64,000 nucleotides of DNA. Origin: an uncultured bacterium (lineage in GTDB: Bacteria > Vulcanimicrobiota > Xenobia > Xenobiales > Xenobiaceae). The notes under the pieces were generated by a model. It searched no databases. It saw nothing but the letters and a program-made list of their open reading frames with translations, and was not told the origin of the DNA. A program made the position numbers and the translations under genes. The DNA is taken from the NCBI GenBank assembly GCA_934644775.1, contig CAKUDB010000012.1, positions 1 to 64,000 of the forward strand. Reading direction: 5' to 3'. Positions 26,454-34,762 of this stretch are shown here, piece after piece; the first letter of the stretch is position 1, and each line of letters begins with the position of its first letter.

Positions 26454-27740
26454 ATGAGTGAGAGCGATAAATATAAACAAGCCTTAGAAGATAATTTTGG
26501 TCAAAATAGTGGTGCCAATGCTCGATTTGCTAATCCTAACGTGCAGAAGCTTTTGCAACAAATGGATTCAGAGCGCGAGACTTATACTCACTCTTGGAGT
26601 GAAGGCAACTTAGCTTCTTCGTCGTCCTCACACCACAGTGCGGTCGATTCTTTAGTTAGTAACAGCAATTCTGGTAAAGATCGTTTTGTTCCCAGCCAGC
26701 AAGACTTGATAAAAGCGGTAGGTGCTTCACGCTCTAAGGGCTCGTCAGGCTCTTCTTCTTCCTCGTCCTCTTCTAAAAGTTCTAGTAGTTCGAGTAAGAG
26801 TAGCTCTTCTGGCAGTTCTTCCCATAGTCAAAGTCGCTCTTCCAGCAGCAAATCTGAAGTCCAGCCTCTAACTAAAGAGACTAAGCGCTTTGTCATTGGC
26901 TTAGGTTTGCTTTGCTTTATTATCGGAGCCATTTTAATTACTTTTGTCTATTCGCCCTTAAATAATCGCGGTGCCGAGCGGGTCTTAGAGGGAACAGAAT
27001 TGGATGGATCTAATAAACAAACTATCGCTTCTTCGGCTGTCGGAAACCAAGTTGTAAAGTCTGTCGATACCGAAACTCCAGGCGACGATCCTTTAATTGT
27101 GGAAGTTGACGAAGAGACTGCCCAAAGTTTAACTGCTGATAAACAAGCTTTGCCTACCGTAGGTAAGGTAAAACTAGACGGTATAAAAGTATACGTTGTA
27201 GGTGCAGTAAAAAATCCAGGTATTGTTACTTTGCCTTTCGATTCGCGAGTTGATGACGCCATTAAAGCGGCCGGCGGTATGAGTGATAATGCCGAGCCTT
27301 TGAGTGTCAATCTGGCTAAACGTATTAAAGATGAAGATAAAATTTACGTGGCGGCCAAAGGCGAAAGTGATAGTTTAAGCGGTACGGGTGTAGTGGAGCA
27401 AAGGGCCGATACTTCTGGCATTATCGCTGAAAAAGCCCAAGAAAGGACAACTGATAGCGGTAAGACTAAAGCTAAAGATAAAAAACGCGGTGGCAATAGC
27501 GATAGTGACGGTGGAAAAAAAGATTCGCCTTCTGAAGCTGAGTTCACTGTCAATATCAATACTGCCAGCGAAGAGGAGTTACAGAAAATTCCTGGCGTTG
27601 GCCCGTCTATTTCTAAATCGATTATCGATCATCGCAATAAATTACCAGATGGTAAATTTACCAATAAAGCTCAGCTTAAAGAGGTTATTGGGGTAGGTGA
27701 GGCCAGTTATTCTAAGTTGGAGCCTTATGTAAAGCTTTAA
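26454..27740 (+). CDS. SLBB and helix-hairpin-helix protein, ComEA-like
   Basis: After about 95 hydrophilic residues comes a 40-residue stretch that is nearly all serine and lysine, then one membrane helix (VIGLGLLCFIIGAILITFVY, about residues 145-165). Outside it are an SLBB domain (IKVYVVGAVKNPGIVTLPFD...AGGMSDNAEP, about 240-300), a polar linker and a C-terminal helix-hairpin-helix pair (FTVNINTASEEELQKIPGVG) of the ComEA type. ComEA binds incoming DNA at the cell surface during transformation. The large cytoplasmic Ser-rich N-terminus is not usual for ComEA. No comEC is in the window. The start codon is ATG 26454; its Shine-Dalgarno (GGGGAG) lies rather far upstream. Confidence 0.82.
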   Translation: MSESDKYKQALEDNFGQNSGANARFANPNVQKLLQQMDSERETYTHSWSEGNLASSSSSHHSAVDSLVSNSNSGKDRFVPSQQDLIKAVGASRSKGSSGSSSSSSSSKSSSSSSKSSSSGSSSHSQSRSSSSKSEVQPLTKETKRFVIGLGLLCFIIGAILITFVYSPLNNRGAERVLEGTELDGSNKQTIASSAVGNQVVKSVDTETPGDDPLIVEVDEETAQSLTADKQALPTVGKVKLDGIKVYVVGAVKNPGIVTLPFDSRVDDAIKAAGGMSDNAEPLSVNLAKRIKDEDKIYVAAKGESDSLSGTGVVEQRADTSGIIAEKAQERTTDSGKTKAKDKKRGGNSDSDGGKKDSPSEAEFTVNINTASEEELQKIPGVGPSISKSIIDHRNKLPDGKFTNKAQLKEVIGVGEASYSKLEPYVKL

Positions 27741-27789
27741 CTTATAGTGCTTGTTGGCAGCAGCAATACTACCCAAAATAAAGTTGCTC

Positions 27790-27838
27790 TTCAAAATAAA
27801 GTCGCCATTTCCAAACGAATATTTGGAGGTTGCGACTT
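27790..27838. terminator. Shared terminator between converging genes
   Basis: AAAGTCGC...CCAAA pairs with TTTGG...GCGACTTT (27791-27836), with A and T runs on the two sides. It serves the plus-strand ComEA-like gene and the minus-strand flippase. Confidence 0.82.
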
Positions 27839-27840
27839 TT

Positions 27841-29124
27841 TTATTTGTTTAGAGCATCTAATTCTTGTAAGCCGGAATTTGTATATTTGTAGATAAAAGT
27901 ATGTAGCCAAGCTCCAGCAAAAAGTATAAAAGAAGCACAAGAAAAAGCTTGGGCAGCTCCCAGGCCGCCGTGATGGCTCCAGTAATAGCAAAGGAAAAGA
28001 TCTAACGCCGTACAAGCGGCCAGCCAAAGTGTGGAACTGTAAGGCTGCCCGGCAAGATTAAAAACTGTAGTTAAAATTGTATAACCATTAAAGAATATTA
28101 TGCCGGGCAGCATCCACATAAGCATTGTAGAACTAGGGGCAAATTCCGGCCCTAAGATTAAATTTATGCACCAAGGCATAAAAATAGCCAATATGGCAGC
28201 TAGCGCCACATTAAATATTAGAAAGAAAGTGTTGGCTTTCCATACTAAAGGCAAACAGTCGCGAATAGTTTTGCATTTAGCCGACAGTCTGGGCAGCAGC
28301 ATTTGATTGACAATTAAGGTAAAAGCCAAGGTGAGGCTGCGGATAGCACCGACAATATTGTAATAACCGGATTGTTCGGGGCCGGAACAATGCTGGATAA
28401 TTAAAATATCGGCCATTTGGATGGCGCTGTAGAAAGCAGAAAAAAGGAAAGCCTTAAAATTATAACTAGCTGATTGGCAAAATAACTTCCAGGAGAAGAG
28501 CGACCATTGGCCGACAAAGCTGTAAGCGCTGTATAAACGCCAGAGAGCAGCTAAACCTATGCCAATTAAAAAAGCGGCAAAAAATTTAGCAGGCGAGCCT
28601 ATTCCTAGCCAGCATAATCCAATAGTAATAGCAAAAATCAGCAATTTGGAGAAAAATTCTTGCCAATTGCAAATTTTTACCATATCAAAAGCGTAAAGCA
28701 GCGATTGTACAGTAGTGTAAACTAACAGTAAAAATGTATAAACAATTGTAGCTGCCATAAAAACGCCTGGCAAAGGAATAAGCTCAGGACTGATTGTCTG
28801 TATGCTAAGCAATATGGCAGCCAATATTACAGAGGCAAAAAAAGAAATGCTCAGCGAATTGCCGACAAGTTGGGCTCGCTGTTGAGTAAACTTAGCGCCT
28901 AATACTAAATTAGATACGTTTAATCCGAAGCATCCGAAGGCACAGCCTAAGTACGATATATTAAAAGCGCAAGCCATCCAACCGCGCCCTTCCGGCCCCA
29001 CCGCTCGTGAAGATAATACCGTTGTCAAAAGTCCCAAAAAAACGCCAGAAAATCTTGTTAAATATGTAGTCAGCACATTTTTGACAAATTTGCTCTGCCA
29101 TATTTGCTTAAGTTTTTCTAACAT
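27841..29124 (-). CDS. Polysaccharide flippase-like membrane protein (MOP/Wzx type)
   Basis: A 427-residue protein with about twelve hydrophobic helices. The N-terminus (VKNVLTTYLTRFSGVFLGLL, then VLSSRAVGPEGRGWMACAF) is typical of oligosaccharide flippases of the MOP superfamily, which move lipid-linked glycans across the membrane. GYYNIVGAIRSLTLAFTLI near the middle also fits the family. It stands alone on the minus strand, between the ComEA-like gene and the repeat-rich gap. Confidence 0.82.
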   Translation of the reverse strand: MLEKLKQIWQSKFVKNVLTTYLTRFSGVFLGLLTTVLSSRAVGPEGRGWMACAFNISYLGCAFGCFGLNVSNLVLGAKFTQQRAQLVGNSLSISFFASVILAAILLSIQTISPELIPLPGVFMAATIVYTFLLLVYTTVQSLLYAFDMVKICNWQEFFSKLLIFAITIGLCWLGIGSPAKFFAAFLIGIGLAALWRLYSAYSFVGQWSLFSWKLFCQSASYNFKAFLFSAFYSAIQMADILIIQHCSGPEQSGYYNIVGAIRSLTLAFTLIVNQMLLPRLSAKCKTIRDCLPLVWKANTFFLIFNVALAAILAIFMPWCINLILGPEFAPSSTMLMWMLPGIIFFNGYTILTTVFNLAGQPYSSTLWLAACTALDLFLCYYWSHHGGLGAAQAFSCASFILFAGAWLHTFIYKYTNSGLQELDALNK

Positions 29125-29374
29125 TGCGTTTTGTTCTCGCTGCTAATTGCCAAATATGCCTTTTAAGGCTTAACCTTGCGCTAAACTTAAAATGCTGCCT
29201 CTACTTCCAACGATCTTGCCTTTGTGCCTTCTTCGCTGCTTTTTTACGTTTGTGATTGTTTCTTGTGTAGCATGCTGCTCTTTTTTGTTCGGTGCTGCTT
29301 TTGGTGTTGCGGGCTGTGTTTTTTTTGTCGCGGGCTGTGTTTTGTGTTGGCACAGTTTTTATTGTAGCGGCGCT
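29125..29374. other. T/G-rich intergenic stretch, no gene seen
   Basis: This gap upstream of the flippase is skewed to T and G on the plus strand. GCGGGCTGTGTTTT occurs twice, at 29309-29322 and 29330-29343. The open frames here have low-complexity Cys/Phe/Val composition and no ribosome binding site, so I call none. Confidence 0.5.
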
Positions 29375-29637
29375 AATAGTGTTCTGCCCGCCCGTTAGCT
29401 ATTTTGTGTTAGCTACATTTTTGGCTATATCGACGCTCCGGCTGCCTGTCTACTTCGTGGCCAGAGGCCTGCGCTACCGATATATCCAAAAATTACGCTA
29501 TAAGTTATGGCTGCGGGCTCTCGTTCATGTTGGCTAGCTCCGGCAGCGGTTCTTCCAGGCTTGAACTGACCGCGCTAAAGCGCGGCCAATGTTCTGCGCC
29601 TTCCATCACCGCTTCCTCCGCCTGTATGCTAAAAACT
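29375..29637 (+). repeat. Dispersed repeat, copy 3 (fullest copy)
   Basis: This is the most complete copy, running from AATAGTGTTCTGCCCGCCCG to AAAAACT. It carries the CTGCGCTACCGATAT block shared with copy 1 and both ends shared with copy 2. Its hairpin GACCGCGC-TAAA-GCGCGGCC (29568-29587) differs from the other copies yet stays paired; on the minus-strand transcript the one mismatch becomes a G-U pair. Confidence 0.75.
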
Positions 29638-29656
29638 GTGCCCATCTTGGTGCAGC

Positions 29657-29893
29657 GGCACCGCTTCGCTGGCCGCCACCTTTGGGGGTAGCTTCTGGCG
29701 GAAGGTAGATGCATTGGCGGACAGTGGTTTTTTAGCGGAAGGAGGGGAATATTTATAGCGGTCATTTTATAGCTGAATGGCGGAAGTAAATAGCAGGCGT
29801 ACATAGGTTTGTACGGCATCGCTTCGCTGGCCGCCTTGTTTTTTTTGGGGTAACTTTGGGCGGGAGGTAGATACATTGGCGAGCAGTAGCCAA
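29657..29893 (+). repeat. Pair of diverged direct repeats of about 75 bp
   Basis: 29657-29728 and 29815-29893 share GGCACCGCTTCGCTGGCCGC (GGCATCGC... in the second), a GGGGTA block, GGCGGAAGGTAGATGCATTG (GGCGGGAGGTAGATACATTG in the second) and a GGCGRRCAGT end. They lie between copy 3 of the dispersed repeat and the first Sel1 gene. Confidence 0.75.
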
Positions 29894-29964
29894 AATGTAA
29901 AATTATTATGTTTTCTGTGATAAAATAAGTTGGGATGTAAAATGGTATCAATAGGAGGACAATA

Positions 29965-30459
29965 GTGGATAATAACGAGCATGATTATATCGATTGGGAT
30001 ATCGATGAGCCTGCTTTATGTATCGATGATAGTGTTTTTGATGATGAAGATACAAGGCTCTTTATCGCTTTGTGTGAACAAGCTGAGCAAGGTGATGCCA
30101 ATGCTCAATTTCAGGTTGGTGAATATTGCCAATATGATTATAATTTTGCGGAAGCGGTAAAGTGGTATCGTAAAGCGGCTGAGCAAGGTCATGTTAATGC
30201 TCAGTATAAGCTTGGCTTCTTATATGAAATTTGGAGTGCAAATAAAGATAAAGCTGAAGCAGTAAAATGGTATCGCAAAGCCGCTGAACAAGGTGATAGT
30301 GAGGCTCAGCTCAGTCTTGGCAGTTGCTATCAATTCGGCAAAGGTGTAAATAAAGATTATGCTGAAGCGGAAAGATGGTATCTTAAAGCCATTGAACAAG
30401 GCAACAGTCTTGCTAAGCGAGTATTTGAAGGGTTTAATAATCTTCGTTCTAAGTCATAA
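29965..30459 (+). CDS. Small Sel1-repeat protein
   Basis: A 164-residue protein. AGGAGG six bases upstream fixes the start at GTG 29965. An acidic, Trp/Asp-rich N-terminus of about 35 residues is followed by three Sel1-like repeats of about 36 residues, each with the pattern A-x-AQ-x2-LG...EAVKWYRKAAEQG. Sel1 repeats form TPR-like helical solenoids that hold protein partners. No signal peptide or membrane segment is seen, so it is probably cytoplasmic. It opens the AT-rich Sel1/TerY-P island. Confidence 0.85.
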   Translation: MDNNEHDYIDWDIDEPALCIDDSVFDDEDTRLFIALCEQAEQGDANAQFQVGEYCQYDYNFAEAVKWYRKAAEQGHVNAQYKLGFLYEIWSANKDKAEAVKWYRKAAEQGDSEAQLSLGSCYQFGKGVNKDYAEAERWYLKAIEQGNSLAKRVFEGFNNLRSKS

Positions 30460-31093
30460 CATCTTGGCATCAACATAAGAAGAGCTTAACCATTAAAGGA
30501 AGCGCCACTAGACAGCGACTAACTAGTGAAGTTTTTTGAAGCTAGTTAAAATAGTCGTTATTATTGTATTTTCGCGAAAGACGATAATGTTCCGTCAGGG
30601 CTAAGTTCGTCGTTAATAGTTGCTACAACACCTTTTATACACGTGTTTAAAAAAATAAAACCGAGTGTTTTACTCGTTCTACGTAGCAGACAGGCCAACT
30701 ATTCCGGTTGCGTTGGGCAACAGATGCGTAGCAATACAAAATTCAAAAGATCCTCAAAGGACTACTTTGAGGATCTTTCTTATATTCCTACCATTTATTT
30801 TTTAATATTACAAATTTAACGCAATAAATTTATTAAATTCCGCCTTTGTATAGAAAAAAGGACATATATGGTATTCATTGCTGCGCGGATAAAATACTTT
30901 GAATAGTAACGCACTAAACTAAGCTCATTGATATTTATGCTAGATGTCCTTATCTAAAAAATCGCCTCAAAATTCGAGTTTTCATAATTATCCTGTAGAT
31001 AAATAGCATCCCCCTCAAAGTAGTCCATTAGTGATGATTGATGTTGCTATTGACTTCTTGAGTCGCTCATATGTTTTTGGAGGTGAAGTTGAT
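30460..31093. other. AT-rich gap in the Sel1 island
   Basis: No complete gene is seen. It contains a terminator hairpin at 30747-30780 and an isolated minus-strand terminator-like hairpin (CCGAGTGTTTTACTCG, 30661-30676, with Ts after it on the minus strand) that belongs to no visible gene. An inverted repeat AAGGACAT (30858-30865) / ATGTCCTT (30944-30951) is also present. It may hold remnants of a lost gene. Confidence 0.45.
30747..30780 (+). terminator. Terminator after the first Sel1 gene
   Basis: AAAGATCCTCAAAG and CTTTGAGGATCTTT form a near-perfect stem at 30747-30778, followed by CTTAT. It lies about 290 bases past the stop. Confidence 0.72.
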
Positions 31094-31162
31094 ATGGGTA
31101 TTGTTGATATTGATATTAATTTTCCTGGTGGAGATGATGAGTCCGATAGTTTTGATTACTGA
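31094..31162 (+). CDS. Possible small acidic peptide (22 aa)
   Basis: GGAGG ten bases before ATG 31094 introduces MGIVDIDINFPGGDDESDSF followed by DY and a stop. The same frame is open from ATG 31034, which would give 42 residues. The Asp-rich ending recalls the acidic start of the Sel1 protein at 29965, but I see no alignment. It may be a real small protein or the stump of a deleted gene. Confidence 0.3.
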   Translation: MGIVDIDINFPGGDDESDSFDY

Positions 31163-31349
31163 TTATAATAATCAGTTTAGTATTTTATAACACCGTAGCA
31201 GGAAATAAAAGTTGCATAATTATTGTAATTGCAATTCTCCTACTATTAGCTTTGGTTGGTTTCTAGATCTTAAATTTGTTAATTACGGACGATTGTCTCG
31301 CTATTTTTTTGTGCACACATGGTAAGAGTATATTAGCGGTGGTAATAAG

Positions 31350-32252
31350 ATGCAAGTAGATGTTAAAGAAAATGAAATGGATGATATAAAGCAAGAAAAA
31401 TGCAAAATTGTTGACGAAAAAGATGTAACTTCGCATGAGATGATTGAGCAAGTTGATGGTTGTACTTGCTTTAGTTTTGGAGATTGCTGTTACAATAGTG
31501 CAATTAATAACTATGCAGAGGCTATGAAATGGTACCGCAAGGCAGCTGAACAGGGCTATGCTGTTGCTCAAAATAATCTAGGTAATTGCTATTTTAATGG
31601 CTATCGTGTTGATCAGGATTGTTTAGAGGCTGCGAAATGGTATAGCAAGATTACAGATCGTGGTAATGCTATAATTAGGGGTAATCTTGATGATTATTCA
31701 TGTTATGAAGCGATTTCAGATTATGAAAAGGCTATAGAACACTGTGTTAACGATGCCGAGCAAGGTAATATTGTTGCTCAGAATAGTCTTGGCAATTATC
31801 ATTATGATGTTGCAATATTCAAGTATGGCGAGTCCATAAGGTGGTATCGCCAAGCAGCGGAGCAAGGTCATGCCGTCGCCCAGAGTAATCTTAATAGATT
31901 CATTTGTAATAGTGCAAGCCATGACTATGTGGAAGCTATAAAATGGTACCACAAGGCAGCCGAGCAGGGCTATGCTGTTGCTCAAAGTAATCTAGGTAAT
32001 TGCTATTACTATGGTAATGGGGTTGAACGTGACTGTGTAGAGGCTTTCAAATGGTATCGTAAGGCCGCTGAGCAGGGCTATGCTATTGCTCAAAATAATC
32101 TAGGTGATTGCTATTATTATGGTAATGGAGTTAAACGTGACTGTGTAGAGGCTTTCAAATGGTATCATCTAGCGGAACAACAGGGATACCATAGTTGTAA
32201 GTATAACTCTTCGAAAATAGAGGCTTATTTTCAACTTAATAAACAAAACTGA
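31350..32252 (+). CDS. Sel1-repeat protein
   Basis: A 300-residue protein. After about 45 polar residues it is built almost wholly of Sel1-like repeats. Six or seven can be counted by the recurring EAxKWYRKAAEQG and AVAQNNLGNCYYYGNGV segments; some lack the glycine-rich turn (NSASHDYVEAIKWYHKA). The last two repeats are nearly identical at the DNA level, which suggests recent duplication. There is no secretion signal. The ribosome binding site (GGTGG) before ATG 31350 is moderate. It is likely a scaffold for the kinase/phosphatase module downstream. Confidence 0.85.
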   Translation: MQVDVKENEMDDIKQEKCKIVDEKDVTSHEMIEQVDGCTCFSFGDCCYNSAINNYAEAMKWYRKAAEQGYAVAQNNLGNCYFNGYRVDQDCLEAAKWYSKITDRGNAIIRGNLDDYSCYEAISDYEKAIEHCVNDAEQGNIVAQNSLGNYHYDVAIFKYGESIRWYRQAAEQGHAVAQSNLNRFICNSASHDYVEAIKWYHKAAEQGYAVAQSNLGNCYYYGNGVERDCVEAFKWYRKAAEQGYAIAQNNLGDCYYYGNGVKRDCVEAFKWYHLAEQQGYHSCKYNSSKIEAYFQLNKQN

Positions 32253-32373
32253 TCTTTTAGTAAAGTTCTCAGGTAAGATCTATAGTTACCGATTTCGACT
32301 CTAGCTGGCGATCCATTAAATAACATTGCAAGTAACAGCAAGTTAAAAGCAAAAATTCATAAGGTTAGTAAAG

Positions 32374-34593
32374 ATGCAATTAGATATTCAGGCAATAGGT
32401 AAGGCTTTTAATCAAATAATATCCGTACTCGGAATTAGCTGTTTAAAGGATAAAAACAAGTTTTATTCGGCTGTAGCAGATTTTTTGCTTGGTTGTAACT
32501 TTGAAGTCGAGCGTAATATTTTGTGCGCGTGTATTTGCTCTGAAGTAAGTAAAAGTTTAATAGAGGTTACATCTAAATCTCAAAATGAAAAACAACTTGC
32601 ATTTAATAATTGCATTCAGTATTTAATTAAGCAACAGAAATTAACTGAGCAACAAGCCAACGAATTGGTAAAAGTTTTTACGCTTGCTCTATGGGGAGAA
32701 GATAAGCAAGTTGTTGATGGTAAATGCTCTGTAACTAAAGCTAAAGAGCAAGAATTTGATGATATTTTTGCGTATTTTCGTGAAGTCGCAGAGCAAGGTG
32801 ATATTAAGGTTCAATTTGAACTCGGCCGGTTTTATTACAATGGTGTAAATAGAGATTATACTGAGGCTGTAAAATGGTATCGCAAAGCAGCTGAACAAGG
32901 AGATGCTGATGCTCAGTGTATGCTTGGTGATTGCTACTACAATGGCAATGGCGTAAGTAAAGATAGGACAGAGGCTGTAAAATGGTACCGCGAAGCTGCC
33001 GAACAAGGAAATGCTGAAGCTCAATATGGGCTTGGTAAATGCTATTACTGGTGTAATTGTGTTGAGGCTGAAAAATGGTGCCGCAAAGCAGCTGAACAAG
33101 GAAATGCTAAAGCTCAGTCTGATCTTGGTTATCACTATGGCGGTTCCGGTATTATAGAAATTCTTTACGGCGGTCGCGGTGTTTGTCCTCCTCCTCCTCC
33201 TTCTGCTTTTCATCATACAGATCATGCTGAAGCTGCACAATGGTATCGCAAAGCAGCTGAACAAGGAGATGCTGATGCTCAGTGTATGCTTGGTTATTTT
33301 TATTACATAGGTTATGGTGTAAATAAAGATTATGCTGAGGCTGTAAAATGGTGGCGCCAAGCAGCTGAACAAGGAGATGCTGATGCTCAGTGTATGCTTG
33401 GTGATTGCTATTACCATGGCAATGGTGTAGATGAAGATTGTGCTGAGGCTGTAAAATGGTGGCGCCAAGCAGCCGAACAAGGAAATACTAGAGCTCAATA
33501 CAAACTTGGTGATTGCTATTATCTTGGTTGTGGTGTAAATAAAGATCCTGAAGAAGCTGTAAAATGGTATGAAAAAGCGGCTGAGCAAGGAAATTCCAAT
33601 GCCCAGTGTATGCTCGGTTTTTGCTATTACTATGGTAGTGGTGCTGTAGCTGCAGCATGTTGTGCATCATTGGCGGATGACTACTTTGAAGCTGTAAAAT
33701 GGTTCCGCAAAGCGGCCGAGCGATGGGATAGTTATGCTCAGTGTATGCTTGGTGGTTGCTACTGCAGTGGCAATGGCGTAAGTGAAGATAGGACAGAGGC
33801 TGTAAAATGGTACCGCAAGGCAGCCGAGCAAGGAGATGCTTGTGCCATGCGCATGCTTGGTTTTTGCTATGGTGAGGGTGATGGTGTAAAAAAAGATAGT
33901 ACAGAGGCTGACAAGTGGTACCGTCAGGCAGCTGAACGAGGAAGTGGAATTGCTATAGACCGTCTTCGCTATGATGAGTGGGGAACGGAGTATGATGTTA
34001 GTCAATATAGTCGCAATAGTAATTATGTGTATTGTTCTAGAATGAGCTGGGCAAATCTTTCATTGTTTGAAAAGGCCGCTGGGCAAGGAAATGCTGCTGC
34101 TCAGTATATGCTTGGTGAACTCCATTACTTTGGTAATGAAGCTGGTAAATCGTATAATGATCACATTGAAGAATCAAAATTATACTACCAAGCTGCCAAT
34201 CAAGGACATGAATTGGCTATGTATAGACTTGGTTATTTATTTAGTAAAGTAAATGATTATGCTAACGCTGCAAAATGGTACCACCAAGCAGCTGAAAAAG
34301 GGAATGTTTCTGCCATTGTAGACCTTGCTGATTGCTATCTACGTGGTAGGGGTGTAAGTGAGGACTATTCAAAGGCTAAAGAGTTATATCATAAAGCGGA
34401 AGAGTATTTTTGGCCTTCATCCTACTCTACTACTTGGTCTTTTTATTCAGTTGCTAATTTCTATAAGTCTTTCTGTCATGATGTAGATAAAGATATAAAG
34501 AAAGCTATAAACTACTATTACTTAGCTGCTCGAAAAGGAAATGCTTATGCTAAATATGCGTTAGGCGGCATGGGCCTAAGATATCTGTGTTAA
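32374..34593 (+). CDS. Large Sel1-repeat protein with N-terminal helical domain
   Basis: Residues 1-115 form a helical domain (DKNKFYSAVADFLLGCNFEV...ELVKVFTLALWGE) that looks like an adaptor module. From about 130 to the end lie about fifteen Sel1-like repeats, several nearly perfect (AEAVKWWRQAAEQG DADAQCMLGDCYY). Repeat 4 carries an odd insertion with CPPPPPS and FHHTDH, and repeat 8 has an Ala/Cys insertion. It has 739 residues, no signal peptide and no membrane helix. The gene lies 169 bases before the kinase. Long Sel1 solenoids recruit several partners at once, so it is a plausible platform for the phospho-signalling genes that follow. Confidence 0.87.
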   Translation: MQLDIQAIGKAFNQIISVLGISCLKDKNKFYSAVADFLLGCNFEVERNILCACICSEVSKSLIEVTSKSQNEKQLAFNNCIQYLIKQQKLTEQQANELVKVFTLALWGEDKQVVDGKCSVTKAKEQEFDDIFAYFREVAEQGDIKVQFELGRFYYNGVNRDYTEAVKWYRKAAEQGDADAQCMLGDCYYNGNGVSKDRTEAVKWYREAAEQGNAEAQYGLGKCYYWCNCVEAEKWCRKAAEQGNAKAQSDLGYHYGGSGIIEILYGGRGVCPPPPPSAFHHTDHAEAAQWYRKAAEQGDADAQCMLGYFYYIGYGVNKDYAEAVKWWRQAAEQGDADAQCMLGDCYYHGNGVDEDCAEAVKWWRQAAEQGNTRAQYKLGDCYYLGCGVNKDPEEAVKWYEKAAEQGNSNAQCMLGFCYYYGSGAVAAACCASLADDYFEAVKWFRKAAERWDSYAQCMLGGCYCSGNGVSEDRTEAVKWYRKAAEQGDACAMRMLGFCYGEGDGVKKDSTEADKWYRQAAERGSGIAIDRLRYDEWGTEYDVSQYSRNSNYVYCSRMSWANLSLFEKAAGQGNAAAQYMLGELHYFGNEAGKSYNDHIEESKLYYQAANQGHELAMYRLGYLFSKVNDYANAAKWYHQAAEKGNVSAIVDLADCYLRGRGVSEDYSKAKELYHKAEEYFWPSSYSTTWSFYSVANFYKSFCHDVDKDIKKAINYYYLAARKGNAYAKYALGGMGLRYLC
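32873..33410 (+). repeat. Near-identical Sel1 DNA modules
   Basis: Bases 32873-32928 and 33239-33294 are identical over 56 positions. 33359-33410 is identical to 32885-32936 over 52 positions. Third-codon positions agree too, so this is DNA-level homogenisation and not only protein constraint. Confidence 0.85.
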
Positions 34594-34762
34594 TATTGAC
34601 GATATAGCTACAAACACTTCTTATTGCTCCTTTGTGTTTTCTAATTTATATGTAAACAACTTATAGAAGCGAACAATTAGTAAATTTTTTTTCAGTAATG
34701 TAGCACATCTATTGTATTGACTATACTTTTAAAATACAGCTACAAAACGGAGTGAATATTGT

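Noticed and set aside
29192..29398. Plus-strand hydrophobic Cys-rich frame of 68 aa
   Set aside because: Composition follows the T/G skew of the DNA and no ribosome binding site precedes it.
29505..29951. Minus-strand 148-aa open frame across the repeat region
   Set aside because: It lies over the dispersed repeat and the two direct repeats, its protein is low-complexity Pro/Ser/Tyr, there is no good ribosome binding site, and the frame is broken in the other repeat copies.
30640..30680. Minus-strand terminator-like hairpin as evidence for an antisense gene
   Set aside because: No convincing minus-strand gene or promoter lies upstream of it; a short open frame nearby could not be identified.
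32689..33588. Long minus-strand frame opposite the large Sel1 gene
   Set aside because: It mirrors the repeated Sel1 codons, so the open frame is a by-product of repetition on the other strand.
32374..34593. DNA repeats in the Sel1 genes as a CRISPR-like array
   Set aside because: The repeats are in frame, of protein origin, with no constant spacer length and no cas genes nearby.
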